64,000 bases of DNA, taken from contig OY811980.1 of assembly GCA_963681505.1 (NCBI GenBank), forward strand, positions 1 to 64,000. The letters are read 5' to 3'. Both the position numbers and the translations under genes were made by a program. Shown here one piece after another: positions 11,656 to 23,284 of this stretch. Numbering within the stretch: position 1 is the first letter of the stretch; every line of letters begins with the position of its first letter. The notes under the pieces were generated by a model. It was not told where the DNA came from. It saw nothing but the letters and a program-made list of their open reading frames with translations, and ran no database searches. Source of the DNA: Eunapius fragilis. Lineage: Eukaryota; Porifera; Demospongiae; Spongillida; Spongillidae.

Positions 11656-12010
11656 ACGCATCACGTCATCAAACAATGACGGGTCTGGGCACTTGATCAG
11701 AGAAAGGGCACAAGTCAGTTTTGCGGAGGGGAAGCGCGCACGGTGTTCTCAACATCGTGGGCCCCTCCAGAGGTGGCAGGGTTGACGGGAGAAGCTTTTA
11801 TTTCGTTTTTTATCCACTCCACTAGCCTTCAAATGTCTACTTTTGTGGATTTGTCGGCTACCCACCGTAGTCGCCTTGGGCTTTGCCATCTCACAACGCC
11901 GAGCGCACCGAGCCTGGGTATACGCTTCCCAGCTTTTCCGACCCCCGCCCCGCGGCTGTGATTTACCTGCGTCGTCGTGTCGCGTAACATCTGAGGACCG
12001 GGGCTCTACA

Positions 12011-12139
12011 AAGTCGGGCATCCAAGCTCTTTTGGCCTATACCGATGTATGGAGTGGGCGGTAACAGTTCCACTGAATGGAACTGTTACCGCCCACTCCA
12101 TACATCGGTATAGGCCAAAAGAGCTTGGATGCCCGACTT
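12011..12139. repeat. perfect palindrome, 62-bp arms, 5-nt loop
   Basis: Arms 12011-12072 and 12078-12139 are exact reverse complements with the five bases CTGAA between them. Sequence on either side is unrelated. Perfect arms of this length with such a short loop are unstable in cloning and often signal a fold-back artefact of sequencing or a very recent inversion/hairpin insertion. Confidence 0.97.
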
Positions 12140-12514
12140 GGGCAAGTGCGGGTCCTCAGGGGATAATTGCTGTACCCACCTGCTTAAATCTCAGCTGTGG
12201 GGCGATGGTAGTGCTACCAGGAAATGGTAAAGCCGTGCCCGTGGGCCACTCGCTACCCCATTGGTACAACCCAACACAAGTATGGATAGAGGATGGGGTT
12301 GCCATAGACACCGAATGAAACCTACACAAACGTACACTTTTGAGCCCAAATGATTACGGATACGAATAGGAATGCACGTGCAGTGCTGTTCTAGCCTCTT
12401 ATACTTGTTTGGAAAACACGCTGGGGGTTGCACAAATCAAATCCACACATTTGGCTCTCCTAGTATCACGTGATTAAGCCCTTAACAAGAAGCCTCCGTA
12501 TATACCAATTATTT

Positions 12515-12715
12515 TTGTGTGATAGCTGAATTTAGTGTGCGCCCGTGACCAGGAATTAGGAAATTAGGAAGAACTTCACCCTAACCCCTAACCGAAAAGC
12601 CGTGACTATTTCGGCATAGTGAGTTTTAGGGGAGCGTGGGCGTAGTGCATATCGTTCTGCACATCGTCAGGCGCAAACAAGCCACTGTCATCTATTACGC
12701 TTCTAAATATGCGTG

Positions 12716-12766
<51 letters not shown>

Positions 12767-12975
12767 TCTCTCTCTCTCTCTCTCTCTCTCTCAATCACGT
12801 GAGCCATGATAATTGCTATTATTAACAGTAATATATTATACAACAGCTGGATTTAGTGCGCACCCATGACCATTTTTTTAGGCATCATGTTGCTTTAAAC
12901 ATTCCCGTACGTGAGTTACTTTTGGGGGAGCGCATGTGTAGTGTGCCACATTCTTGTTGCCATCGTGACAGCTGA
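12515..12975. repeat. pair of diverged about 140-bp repeats around a compound microsatellite
   Basis: The block with TAGCTGAATTTAGTGTGCGC, GTGAGTTTTAGGGGAGCG and ATCGTTCTGCACATCGTC (12520-12670) returns in diverged form at 12840-12970 (CAGCTGGATTTAGTGCGCAC ... GTGAGTTACTTTTGGGGGAGCG). Between them is a (TC)n(AC)n(TC)n tract at 12719-12792. No coding potential. Confidence 0.7.
12719..12792. repeat. compound (TC)n(AC)n(TC)n microsatellite
   Basis: About 15 TC, 10 AC and 12 TC dinucleotides in a row; a compound tract produced by mutation and spread inside a dinucleotide repeat. Confidence 0.98.
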
Positions 12976-13149
12976 CAAAGAGGTGTTTCGGAATTTCGGA
13001 AAACCGGTGGACACCGAAGTACCTGCACGTGAGTGTGTGTGTGTGTGTGTGCGTGTGTGCGTGTGTGTGCGCGCGCTAGCGCGCACATGCGTATGATTGC
13101 TATGGTGTTACAAGGTGCAGGTAATTAATTAATCCCCTCTCTCTCCACG

Positions 13150-13245
13150 TGGTAGCTGTGCTTCCCCCCGGACCTGTCCTCATGGGAGCTATGCTTTTCC
13201 TCTCCACATGGGAGCTATGCTTCCCCTGTTCACCTGGGAGCTATG
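13150..13245. repeat. about 30-bp minisatellite
   Basis: Four imperfect units containing GGGAGCTATGCTT separated by pyrimidine-rich text. Two more units of the same motif occur at about 13590-13640, after the (TG)n tracts, showing that the microsatellites expanded within this minisatellite. Confidence 0.7.
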
Positions 13246-13333
13246 CTTGTGTGTGTGCGTGTTTATGTTTATTTACTATCTACGTCAGAGTATGTCATAG
13301 CTAGCCATCCAGCCATCTGCAGCTAGCCATCCA

Positions 13334-13335
<2 letters not shown>

Positions 13336-13390
<55 letters not shown>

Positions 13391-13393
13391 GTG
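13336..13393. repeat. (TG)n microsatellite
   Basis: About 28 TG dinucleotides with one GC interruption near the end. A second tract of about 33 TG lies at 13503-13570. Confidence 0.97.
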
Positions 13394-13500
13394 CACTAAT
13401 AAGAATTGACCATTTTCTCACAATTACAGCTGATATGAATTGAGCCTGTTGAGAAATGATTATCCAACTACGCTGTGAACCCTGATAGGTACGTACTGCT

Positions 13501-13572
<72 letters not shown>

Positions 13573-14555
13573 TTGGATGTGTGTGTGTGGGAGCTATGCT
13601 TCCTCTGTCCACATGGGAGCTATGCTTCCCCTGTTCGCATGGACCAGCAAAGGTTGTGTGCATGTGTGTCACTGTGTTTGTGCATGTGTGTGGGGCAATG
13701 TGTACGTATGTTTGCATGTGTGTGTATTTGTGTGTGTGTGTGTGGAGAATGAGGGTGTTCAGGAGATATGGTGAGGGTGGGGGAGGGAGACAGAGAATTA
13801 GGAGTGAGGTGACTAGCAACATTGCCACACCTATGTCTGTCCCTCTTTCACCCCACCCCCCTCCCTTCATGTGATATGATTTCATCATGTAACTGTTGAA
13901 CAAACACACAAATTCAATATTTTATTTGTCTTATAACTTGTCCTTTTTTATGTACCACTTAATAACACATTCCATCCCTTTTCTATTCTCCAGCCCCTAT
14001 CTCAGAATATTAAAAATCTGGGGGTATCACGTTACTGACGCAGAATAAGCTAGGGCCTTTCTGCTGAGATGTCACCCATGCTCCCTTCACCTGCTCCAAG
14101 CCAAAGTCTTCAGGTTGAAAATATCAGTGGCCATCAGCCGTCCTTAGTATATGTGGTTGTCCAGCTTGGAGAGTCTGGCTGTTTATCTCACAGATGGATG
14201 AGCTTAGGCTGAGCTGGGATGTAAAAGAGGACCCAGGAGAAAGCACTCGTGGTGAGTATAACACTTCGTCAAGGTCTGGCTGTGCTTCCAGATCACTCTC
14301 CAGCTTGGAGAGTCTGATAGAACTGAATAACTGAATTATCACTAGCTATCACATGCTCTAGCTACTTGTAAAGAGATGTACTAGTTTGGAAAACACACTG
14401 GGGGTTGCACACAAATTTCGCCTCCCTCATATCACGTGCTTAAACGTGACGGGCGTATCCGCCCCCACTTGTAACCTACAAGAAGCTCCATAACATGGTA
14501 AATAGAAACTATGCCAGGGCCATAAATCCACCCTAACCCTAACCTCGGGCTGGTA
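13387..14555. repeat. segmental duplication, left copy, flanking the 43-bp minisatellite
   Basis: The block GTGCACTAATAAGAATTGAC through ATTATCCAACTACGCTG (13387-13490) and the block GACCAGCAAAGGTTGTGTGC through AAATCCACCCTAACCC (13646-14544) both recur after the minisatellite, at 16132-16240 and 16706-17507. The left copy has an extra 110 bp or so (14178-14290) bounded by the short direct repeat CAGCTTGGAGAGTCTG, and only two telomeric hexamers. Confidence 0.93.
13503..13570. repeat. (TG)n microsatellite
   Basis: About 33 TG dinucleotides. It lies in duplicated sequence; the corresponding place in the copy at 16.2 kb has no long tract. Confidence 0.97.
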
Positions 14556-14595
14556 GAATAGGTAATAACACCTTATTTCCAATTGGAAAGGTTTA

Positions 14596-16131
14596 GAGGT
14601 GGGATGTGTGCGCACTGGGGGTGTTGAGGGGGATGTGTACATACCTATGGGTGTGCACTGCTGGTGTTGAGGGGGATGTGTACATAGCTATGTGTGTGCA
14701 CTGCTGGTGTTGAGGGGGATGTGTACATACCTATGGGTGTGCACTGCTGGTGTTGAGGGGGATGTGTACATACCTATGGGTGTGCACTGCTGGTGTTGAG
14801 GGGGATGTGTACATAGCTATGTGTGTGCGCTGGGGGGTGTTGAGGGGATGTGGGTGTGCGCAGGGGGGTGTTGAGGGGATGTGTACATACCTATGGCTGT
14901 GCACTGGGAGTGTTGAGGGGGATGTGTACATAGCTATGGGTGTGCACTGGGGGTGTTGAAGGGGATGTGTGCATACCTATGGGTGTGCGCTGGGGGGGGG
15001 GGGGGGGGGAAGGGGATGTGTACATACCTATGGGTGTGCACTGGGGGTGTTGAGGGGGATGTGTACATACCTATGGGTGTGCGCTGGGGGTGTTGAGGGT
15101 GATGTGTGCATACCTATGGGTGTGCACTGGGGGTGTTGAGGCGGATGTGTGCATAGCTATGGGTGTGCGTAGGGGGTGTTGAGGGGGATGTGTGCATACC
15201 TATGAGTGTGCACTGGGGGTGTTGAGGGGATGTGTACATACCTATGGGTGTGCACTGGGGGTGTTGAGGGTGATGTGTGCATAGCTATGGGTGTGCGTAG
15301 GGGGTGTTGAGGGGGATGTGTGCATACCTATGAGTGTGCACTGCTGGTGTTGAGGGGATGTGTACATACGTATGGGTGTGCACTGGGGGTGTTGAGGGGG
15401 ATGTGTGCATAGCTATGGGTGTGCACTGGGGGGTGTTGAGGGGATGTGTACATACCTATGGCTGTGCACTGGGAGTGTTGAGGGGGATGTGTACATAGCT
15501 ATGGGTGTGCACTGGGGGTGTTGAAGGGGATGTGTGCATACCTATGGGTGTGCACTGGGGGTGTTGAGGGGATGTGTACATACCTAAGGGTGTGCACTGG
15601 GAGTATTGAGGGGGATGTGTACATAGCTATGTGTGTGCACTGGGGGTGTTGAGGGGGATGTGTGCATACCTATGGGTGTGCGCTGGGGGGGGGGGGAAGG
15701 GGATGTGTACATACCTATGGGTGTGCACTGGGGGTGTTGAGGGGGATGTGTGCATAGCTATGGGTGTGCGCTGGGGGGTGTTGAGGGGATGTGTACATAC
15801 CTATGGGTGTGCACTGGGGGTGTTGAGGGGGATGTGTGCATAGCTATGTGTGTGCACTGGGGGTCTTGAGGGGGATGTGTACATACCTATAGGTGTGCGC
15901 TGGGGGTGTTGAGGCGGATGTGTGCATAGCTATGGGTGTGCGTAGGGGGTGTTGAGGGGGATGTGTGCATACCTATGATTGTGCACTGGGGGTGTTAAAG
16001 GGATGTGTACATACCTATGGGTGTGCGTAGGGGGTGTTGAGGGGGATGTGTGCATACCTATGGGTGTGCACTGGGGGTGTTGAGGGGATGTGTACATACC
16101 TATGGGTGTGCACTGGGGGTGTTGAGGGGGT
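14596..16131. repeat. 43-bp minisatellite, about 36 units
   Basis: The unit contains GGGTGTGCACTGGGGGTG, TTGAGGGGGATGTG and TACATACCTAT; units differ in G-run length, AC/GC before TGGGG, and CATAC/CATAGC. Some units are interrupted by longer G-runs (14994-15010, 15686-15696). The strand is strongly G-rich and nearly lacks C outside CATACC. Open frames seen across it exist only because of the monomer. Confidence 0.97.
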
Positions 16132-17507
16132 TGTGTGCACTAATAAGAATTGACCATTTTCTCACAATTACAGCTAATATGAATTGAGCCTGTTGATAAA
16201 TGATTATCCAACTACGCTGTGATCACCCTGGTAGGTCCTACCATCCGCCTGTCATATGTTCTTGCCTGTTGTACGTCGCCATTGAATATAAATGGTACTC
16301 ACGTGAGCAGCCTAATTGCGATCTACCCAGATCAACCGATCAACAATAAACCTACGCATTAACAAAACCGTTAAGATTCATAATTTCAAATGTATTAATG
16401 AATGTATATACTTGTGAATGTCTATGTCCGACTCTTCAGCTGTTAACCCTTTTTCTTGTTCTTGTTCACAGTCCGTGGGTGCTTGTGAATAAAGTTGAGA
16501 ACTCGCTTGTTGAGCTAGTGGTTCATTTACAGGAGTGTCCAGACCATTCCTCAAAGGCTTCCCTGAGATACACTCTCACTTCAACACACAACCATTACTA
16601 CCTCAACACTCTATCAGTACTTCTCTAGCTGAGAAACGTTTGGCTGTAAGAGAAGGGTTGGCTATTTTGGCTGGATGCCGACCGAGCTTACTAAACTGAT
16701 CGAAGGACCAGCAAAGGTTGTGTGCATGTGTGTCACTGTGTTTGTGCATGTGTGTGGGGCAATGTGTACGTATGTTTGCATGTGTGTGTATTTGTGTGTG
16801 TGTGTGTGTGTGGAGAATGAGGGTGTTCAGGAGATATGGTGAGGGTGGGGGAGGGAGACAGAGAATTAGGAGTGAGGTGACTAGCAACATTGCCACACCT
16901 ATGTCTGTCCCTCTTTCACCCCACCCCCCTCCCTTCATGTGATATGATTTCATCATGTAACTGTTGAACAAACACACAAATTCAATATTTTATTTGTCTT
17001 ATAACTTGTCCTTTTTTATGTACCACTTAATAACACATTCCATCCCTTTTCTCTTCTCCAGCCCCTATCTCAGAATATTAAAAATCTGGGGGTATCACGT
17101 TACTGACGCAGAATATGCTAGGGCCATTCTGCTGAGATGTCACCCATGCTCCCTTCACCTGCTCCAAGCCAAAGTCTTCAGGTTGAAAATATCAGTGGCC
17201 ATCAGCCGTCCTTAGTATATGTGGTTGTCCAGCTTGGAGAGTCTGATAGAACTGAATAACTGAATTATCACTAGCTATCACATGCTCTAGCTACTTGTAA
17301 AGAGATGTACTAGTTTGGAAAACACACTGGGGGTTGCACACAAATTTCGCCTCCCTCATATCACGTGATTAAACGTGACGGGCGTATCCGCCCCCACTTG
17401 TAACCTACAAGAAGCTCCATAACATGGTAAATAGAAACTATGCCAGGGCCATAAATCCACCCTAACCCTAACCCTAACCCTAACCCTAACCCTAACCCTA
17501 ACCCTAA
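16132..17507. repeat. segmental duplication, right copy
   Basis: Right-hand counterpart of 13387-14555. The shared blocks are 16132-16240 and 16706-17507; the interval 16241-16705 has no counterpart on the left, where (TG)n and the GGGAGCTATGCTT minisatellite stand instead. The right copy ends in eight exact CCCTAA hexamers versus two on the left. Sequence identity is high (a few substitutions per 100 bp by eye). Confidence 0.9.
17460..17507. repeat. interstitial telomeric repeat, (CCCTAA)8
   Basis: Eight perfect CCCTAA units, the metazoan telomere hexamer in C-rich orientation. The paralogous site at 14531-14544 has two units, so this tract expanded in place rather than marking a chromosome end. 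It lies at the end of a segmental duplication. Confidence 0.97.
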
Positions 17508-19020
17508 ATGTATTAATACTGGTTGACTGCCATTTTCTATCGTCAATACATTGCTTCATATACAATGTGCATTTGCTGCAGTCATATATACGTGTGTATT
17601 TACACGTACAGCATTCACACGAACGGAGCATTCCAATTTGTGCATACGTACTTAGTGATGTTGCATCTATTTTGATTTTACTGCTTGCACGTAGATTACT
17701 ATTCAAGAGATATGTATTTTTCCACATTGTAACTAGAATACCTTTCAACGGTTGCAAATAATGCTATTGCCGTCAATTGCCATCTCGTGCATATCGTTAA
17801 GTCTAAAATGATATGATCATCACTATATGCGTGTACAGCTGCATGTATAATGTAAAGGTTATATGCATTTACCAAGTGCACAATGCGGAAACACTCGTAC
17901 ATGCATGTTGTATGTGAGATGAATAGTTAATATTATACTCGTTAGTTGATTGTCGTGTATCAACAGATGCACATAATGTCTTGGTTATACTCAATGGCAA
18001 GATTCGGAAACCGATTTGTATTATCTAATTCGGTCTGCTTTTACACGTCATCTCTCCTACTGTTCCAGCCGTGTGTTAATGTTAAATTCAATGATCTGCA
18101 CAGTGTAGATGGACATCGCAATTATCTGCCATTTTCTCGTCCCGACCCTCAAACCTCCATCCTTCTGGATATAGGTAGGCTTTGTCATTCAAGCTCCATG
18201 CAACAGCATGTATGGAGCCAATAAAGTGTCCTTAATTAATCCATATTGCAATACACATGATTGAGCCAGTGAATAATAGGTTGCTCCAAACCCTGTGAGA
18301 ATGACCATCCGTGTTGTCAGACTTGCATAACAATTTTTTCTCAATTTAAAAAAATTGGGAGGTTAGATAAAATGGTAAATGTAATCCACCTCGTCAACAA
18401 TAATGGTATACAGATTCCTGCATTTGCCTCTATAATTGGTTAACACCCGACGATGTGTATGCACAGATAAATATACCGTTCTATAATATACGGCCCCTAA
18501 CAGAAACTAAACAACTTATGACTCTCAAAGGAAACATAGTGAGACCATGCACAGCACGATGTCCCATCACTAAGTTACAGTAGGTCTTTAAAAAACTCGG
18601 GCAACTCATATATGATGAGCGAATTAGTACCAAGTTATAACACTGTATCGAACAAACAAAATAATAACTGGGCCAAGGGATCATAGCACTTCCCTGAGGA
18701 TTTACTGGACAAGACAATTGCTCAAATGTGCCATATATGAGTTTTTAGCAGATATAAAGCTCTTAGAAGGTACGTGTCAACTCTGCCTTTTGCATTTGAA
18801 AATTGGTGACACTATGGTCCACAACTGGGGATTCACTATTGAATGCCGTGCATGGGAGTGACGTATAGGAGAGAAGGTTTGGAACAATTCCAGAAGGCAA
18901 GCGAGAGTGCATGGCTAAAACCAGCAGGGCATGCTCAACCACTAGCACGAAATGATTTGTAAACCATTACCAAGGCATAGAATCAGAGAGATGTATACAT
19001 GATCTCTGATAGAATGAACC
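17508..19020. other. anonymous AT-rich sequence
   Basis: No frame longer than about 90 codons, no recognised repeat and no splice-supported exon. The paralogous left copy does not continue here. Confidence 0.5.
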
Positions 19021-19104
19021 CTTGTTCAAATGCGGCAGCTTGCCGCATTTGCTTTCACTTTTATATATTAAAATGCTATATCATGCACTATTTTTTTATA
19101 TAAT

Positions 19105-19275
19105 ACTGCTATATAAATGTTACAAAAAAAATCCTGATCTGCACTGTCCGACTTTATTGGCATTGCCGTGCAGGATGGATACTATCAGCCTCAGAATAGA
19201 GCAGATGTGACATTCATTTGTTTCATCGCGATGTATATACTTCTTTCTTGTTCAAGTGGCAACTCGGGTGGTGGG
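19105..19275. repeat. dispersed repeat, copy 1 of 2
   Basis: AAAAATCCTGATCTGCACTG, GTGCAGGATGGATACTA and CAAGTGGCAACTC recur in the same order at about 20855-21005 with roughly 75-80% identity by eye. The copies flank the retroelement relic at 20.0-20.5 kb and the MITE-like element, all in an AT-rich setting. Confidence 0.65.
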
Positions 19276-19482
19276 GACAACGCCTAATTTGTTGTCAAGG
19301 CTTTTATTCTGCCATTAATTGAGGGTCGGGAGTAGCTCCATCGCAACTTTCTTTTTTGTACCCTTCAGGATATCTCTCCGCAAGTCCGTTTCTCTCCGGT
19401 ATTAAACCTTCATATATTATGGTAGTGTGGGATTTTTATTATTTTTGGCCTCCTTTAAAGCCTTTAAAGGTCAAGAGTACGT

Positions 19483-19640
19483 CACTGTGTAAAAAGTGTT
19501 GTTATACGCTGTGTATAACATTAATTAGCAGCGTATAACATGTATAACGGTGTGTATGGAGACGTTATACGCAATATTACGTATAACGTCTCCATACTCA
19601 CTGTTATACAGTATCGTATAACAACCCTTTTTACACAGTG
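19483..19640. mobile_element. MITE-like foldback element, 158 bp
   Basis: Ends CACTGTGTAAAAAGTGTTGT and its reverse complement (terminal inverted repeats of about 25 bp with one mismatch), plus an inner palindrome around GGAGACGTTATACGCAATATT. Almost the whole element can fold on itself. It has no coding capacity, as expected for a non-autonomous DNA transposon. Target-site duplications are unclear: AGTA occurs near both ends but not in register, so the superfamily cannot be named. Confidence 0.75.
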
Positions 19641-20040
19641 AGTAGCTCAGCGCAACTATCTGTACCCTTCTGGATATCATTCAGCAGTCCTCCCTCTAAT
19701 ATATTAAGACGGATTTTCGTTTAAGCCTCTTCAATGCATGTACCATTTGGTCAGGAGTAGCTTCATCGCTGCTTTCTTTCTTGCCATGCCCCAATATTAA
19801 TATTAATATTGTCGGGCGGTAAAGACAATTTCTTTTTTTTCTTTTACTGTGTTGAAATGGATTATTTAATGGTCTAGTAAAGGTACAGAATGAAAGAAAC
19901 ACAAAGTTCAATTAAGTGAAAAATGCACAATAAACACGTAACAAATGGCATGTACATACATTAGAATGGTCCAATTTGCGAAGATAACAGTATGTAGATA
20001 AACACACAAACAAACGTCTATACACACACACACACACATC

Positions 20041-20539
20041 TCAACGTGTACATGTAAGGTCCGGTAGTCCAGCTCCATCATCAAATCCTGTTCCACTTCT
20101 CCATTTGGTTCTGGATGCTCGAAGACATATATTGGTAGCCCTCAGAATGAGCCTGGCTCGTATCGATCCTGCAACTTCAGCATAGGTTTTTTTTCCATTT
20201 TTGAGCTATTTTGTCAGCAAGGAGTTGTATGAACCATTCTGCTTCTCGGCCCAAAACTCCATCAACGGACACAACTAGTGGTGTAAATGAAGCACGCCGT
20301 GCTTCTGCTGCATCATTGTATTTTCTCTTCTTTTCTTCTTCAGCGGACGATAGGACAGAGGCAACATCCCGGTGTAAATAAGATGGAGCGTCAGTGTCAA
20401 TGACACGTATATCAAACAACGCAACCGTCTGAGACTGCCATACCCCTCTAATACTAAGATCCGCAACCAGAGAAGGTATACCACACGCATCATTGGCTTC
20501 TTGAACTATTGGTTCACGGATTACACAAAGTTCAATACA
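20041..20539 (-). pseudogene. retroelement reverse-transcriptase C-terminal region, 5'-truncated and frameshifted
   Basis: Read on the minus strand from 20539, an open frame carries IREPIVQEAND, LVADLSIRGVWQSQ, IRVIDTDAPSYLHRD, SSAEEEKKRKYNDA and FTPLVVSVDGVLGREAE. After a T-rich run near 20190 the frame changes and continues as TYAEVAGSIRARLILRATN to a stop at 20041. From memory this motif series (RGVW, DTDAxSY, KKxKY, FxPxVxSVDGxLGxEA, RARL..RAT..CLR) is the conserved C-terminus of a family of reverse-transcriptase proteins frequent in sponges and cnidarians. The RT domain itself is missing and the relic is clearly dead. It could alternatively be one exon of a larger decayed element. Confidence 0.7.
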
Positions 20540-20854
20540 TTATAATTACACTGCTTCTAAATCCCATGACAGATGCTGCATTGCCTCTCTGCACCGCAAC
20601 GCTGGATTGAAGCCTTCTGAGAACCCTAAAGGGAATGCTGTACCTTAGTATGCATTGCAAAACCACTTAAGTGTGGCAGCTAGCTTATTAACATCGTGCT
20701 ACTTGTTAATAAAATTACTTGATACCAGTGTGATTGTATTAATAATTTTGTATCTCTGTGTGTAGATTTTATTACATTAATGTATCTGAAATAAAATAAT
20801 GCAATCAACTCAATAAACATTTCTTTACAACACTTAAACATAAGCAATGCTCGA

Positions 20855-21005
20855 ATAAAAAAACCCTCATCTGCACTGTCCAACTTTTTGCCTTGCAGGA
20901 TAGCTACTAACAGTCTCAAACTGAAGCAGATGCAAGATTCATTTGTAAGATCGTGTATATTTATTCGGTCCAGCTTGTCCAGGTGGCAACTCCTACACAT
21001 GTAGG
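20855..21005. repeat. dispersed repeat, copy 2 of 2
   Basis: Counterpart of 19105-19275 (shared TCTGCACTGTCC, TTGCAGGATAGCTACTA, CCAGGTGGCAACTC). Confidence 0.6.
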
Positions 21006-22080
21006 ACGCAGATGTACTTCCTGTTTGTGAGGTGGGAAATAGGTAAGAGCTATGCACATCTACTTATGTATGTGATAGTACAACAGGCATATCTCTACAC
21101 TTGTATGCATTAACTACCAAAAACACACACTGGTAATAAACAATGTGCAAGCACCCATATGGTGCACCCTTGAAAAACTGTAGTCCCTTTTGTAATAAGC
21201 ATGTGCACTTGTCAATTTTGGCTGAGCATATCACATAATTGCTTTTACTTTAAAGATGTAATACTATAATGGTATCATACATAATTATTTCATTGCAACT
21301 AACACTAATTCCTGAAATCGTGTAGTATACATAAACATCTTAGTTATACACAAATGGCTTTTTGTACTATACAAGTACAAAAAAATGTATACAGTTACAA
21401 TAGCATGGCTATGAGGTTTACTGCATGGAAAGTGGCTTTAGGAATGTTTGACCTCATCAGCAACCTTGAATACGATCCCAAGCATAAGTATGTCCCATTG
21501 GACAATCAAGTAATATAATCAATACATGCAGCTATGGGAAATTGGTACAGTATATTTATTGTGTGTGTGTGTACATGTAATGCATAAGGAAATTTAGAAG
21601 GTCCATAAAATTGTGCATAATCCACACAAACAGCATTCGTGTTCACGTGACGATTATGTAAGGCTAATCAATTTGAAAGGCAAAGATTCTGTAACAATGG
21701 TTGTACCTTTAGCCCCCTTTCCCACTGGACTTTACCACCTCTGCTGCCAAGCAAGGTATGTGATTAGACGGGGATTCCCCTTGCCTATCTCACTTCTAAC
21801 CCTTACTTCAAAATCGTGAACCCGGCCCTGACAGACCGGTCTATGAACAGTTATTAGGCACTAAATTTTAAAATGGTTGGCGCTCACAAGCTGGGGACCA
21901 CTTAGCACCCAGACAACAATAAACTTCAGCTCGCCTTAACTAATTTATGGTTTACGTGTGCGTTAATTAAAGTAACATACTGACAGTGGATGTTTCTGGC
22001 GTCGTACAATTGTGTGGCCAACAAGAAGTAAGACGTGGACAGTCGCTGGATGCGTCTCCAACGTACGTGCATCTAATTAT
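21006..22080. other. anonymous sequence
   Basis: No gene, RNA or repeat structure recognised on either strand; short frames only. Confidence 0.45.
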
Positions 22081-22089
22081 TTGACGTAT

Positions 22090-23165
22090 CGATTAATGGT
22101 ATTAACGCGTGTGAAGCTTGTGCATGGTACGCCAGACGTGTGCGAAGCTTGAAGGTGGCAAGGGAGACGTGGATATAGCATGTAAATGGCACGGGAGACA
22201 TGGATATAGCTTGTAGAACGTGCGTACTAACGTGATGGATGCACGGTGACTTGTACGAAGATAGTACGTGGCACGGGAAACGTGCATACAGATGGCAAGG
22301 CTAGTGTGTGATTAAACAGGCCCATATCACGCGGTACTTATTGTCGATCCAGCCAACCTCTGCTACCAAGGCCAATATCAATTTAAGAATTATTAATGAG
22401 TAATTATTTCCAATTGATATCTATTTAATGACAAGTAGCTTAGTGTTACTTCGAGAAGGTTGTAAAACAGGTGAGCGAGGCTCGAATAAGACTGGCAATG
22501 AGCTTACCAGTGTGATGCTTGCGTGTGTGAGTAAAGACTAGACGCTCGTGCAAACTTTAGTTGCGTCACTTAATATCCGGGCAACATCAAAGCTTGACAT
22601 TGTAAAAGTAGGCCCTTATGAGATTGAATGATGTGGTCCACAAATAAACAGAGCAGCCAGCAGATAAGTTTGACCGTGCATTCGTATGGTATAGAGCTTG
22701 TATAAGTGTGCCCGTGAGACTAAGCTTGTATATGCCCGTGAGACTAAGCTTGAATATGCCCGTGACCGTGTACACGCTTATGGTAGAGAGTTAACGGTAT
22801 CTTGCATGTAACTGTGTGTCCTAACCTTAAAGCTTCTAAACCTATGTATAAGTGTGCAGAAGCTAGGTATGGTAATGGTGGCTAGTGTATAAGTTGTGCA
22901 TGCCCGCGCGAGTCTGTAAGCTTCATGTAAGTGTCCTTGTGGCTATTTAATCTTTATAAGGCATATTACAAGTGTCCCTGTGGCTATATAAAAGGCTGCA
23001 AGTGTACCCATTGCAAAGCATTGCAGGAGTACCATTGCAAGTGTAGCTATTGCTATGTAATATTTTTGTAAGGCATTGCAGGTGCACCCATTGCAAATGT
23101 CCCGTGGCTATTTACAAACCATTGCAAGTGTACAGAACCAGCTAGCAAATGAGGATGATAAGCTT
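22090..23165. repeat. degenerate short-period repeats (CACG-rich and CCCGTG-rich)
   Basis: Loose reiterations: GTGGCACGGGAGACRTG-like phrases at 22150-22290, TGCCCGTGAGACTAAGCTTG at 22710-22765, and GCAAGTGTACCCATTGCAAA-like phrases at 22980-23130. They resemble the better ordered minisatellite at 29990-30600 and probably share its origin. No coding potential. Confidence 0.5.
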
Positions 23166-23284
23166 ACATGTGCTCGGATGTGCGTGCTAAATCTTGTGTG
23201 AAACTGATCCTGACAGAATTATTTTTTATTGGCTGGATTAAGCAGACAACATTAGATGCCAGCCGCAAAATCGAATTTATTGTT

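Noticed and set aside
13460-13909. His/Thr- and Cys/Val-rich frames over (TG)n tracts (also at 26.6 and 28.8 kb)
   Set aside because: Pure products of dinucleotide repeats.
16240-16705. Solo LTR (contains ATATAAATGG and CAATAAACC)
   Set aside because: No matching TG...CA ends or target duplication could be placed.
17460-17507. True telomere or chromosome end
   Set aside because: Only eight hexamers, flanked on both sides by ordinary sequence, and present in two units in a paralogous copy.
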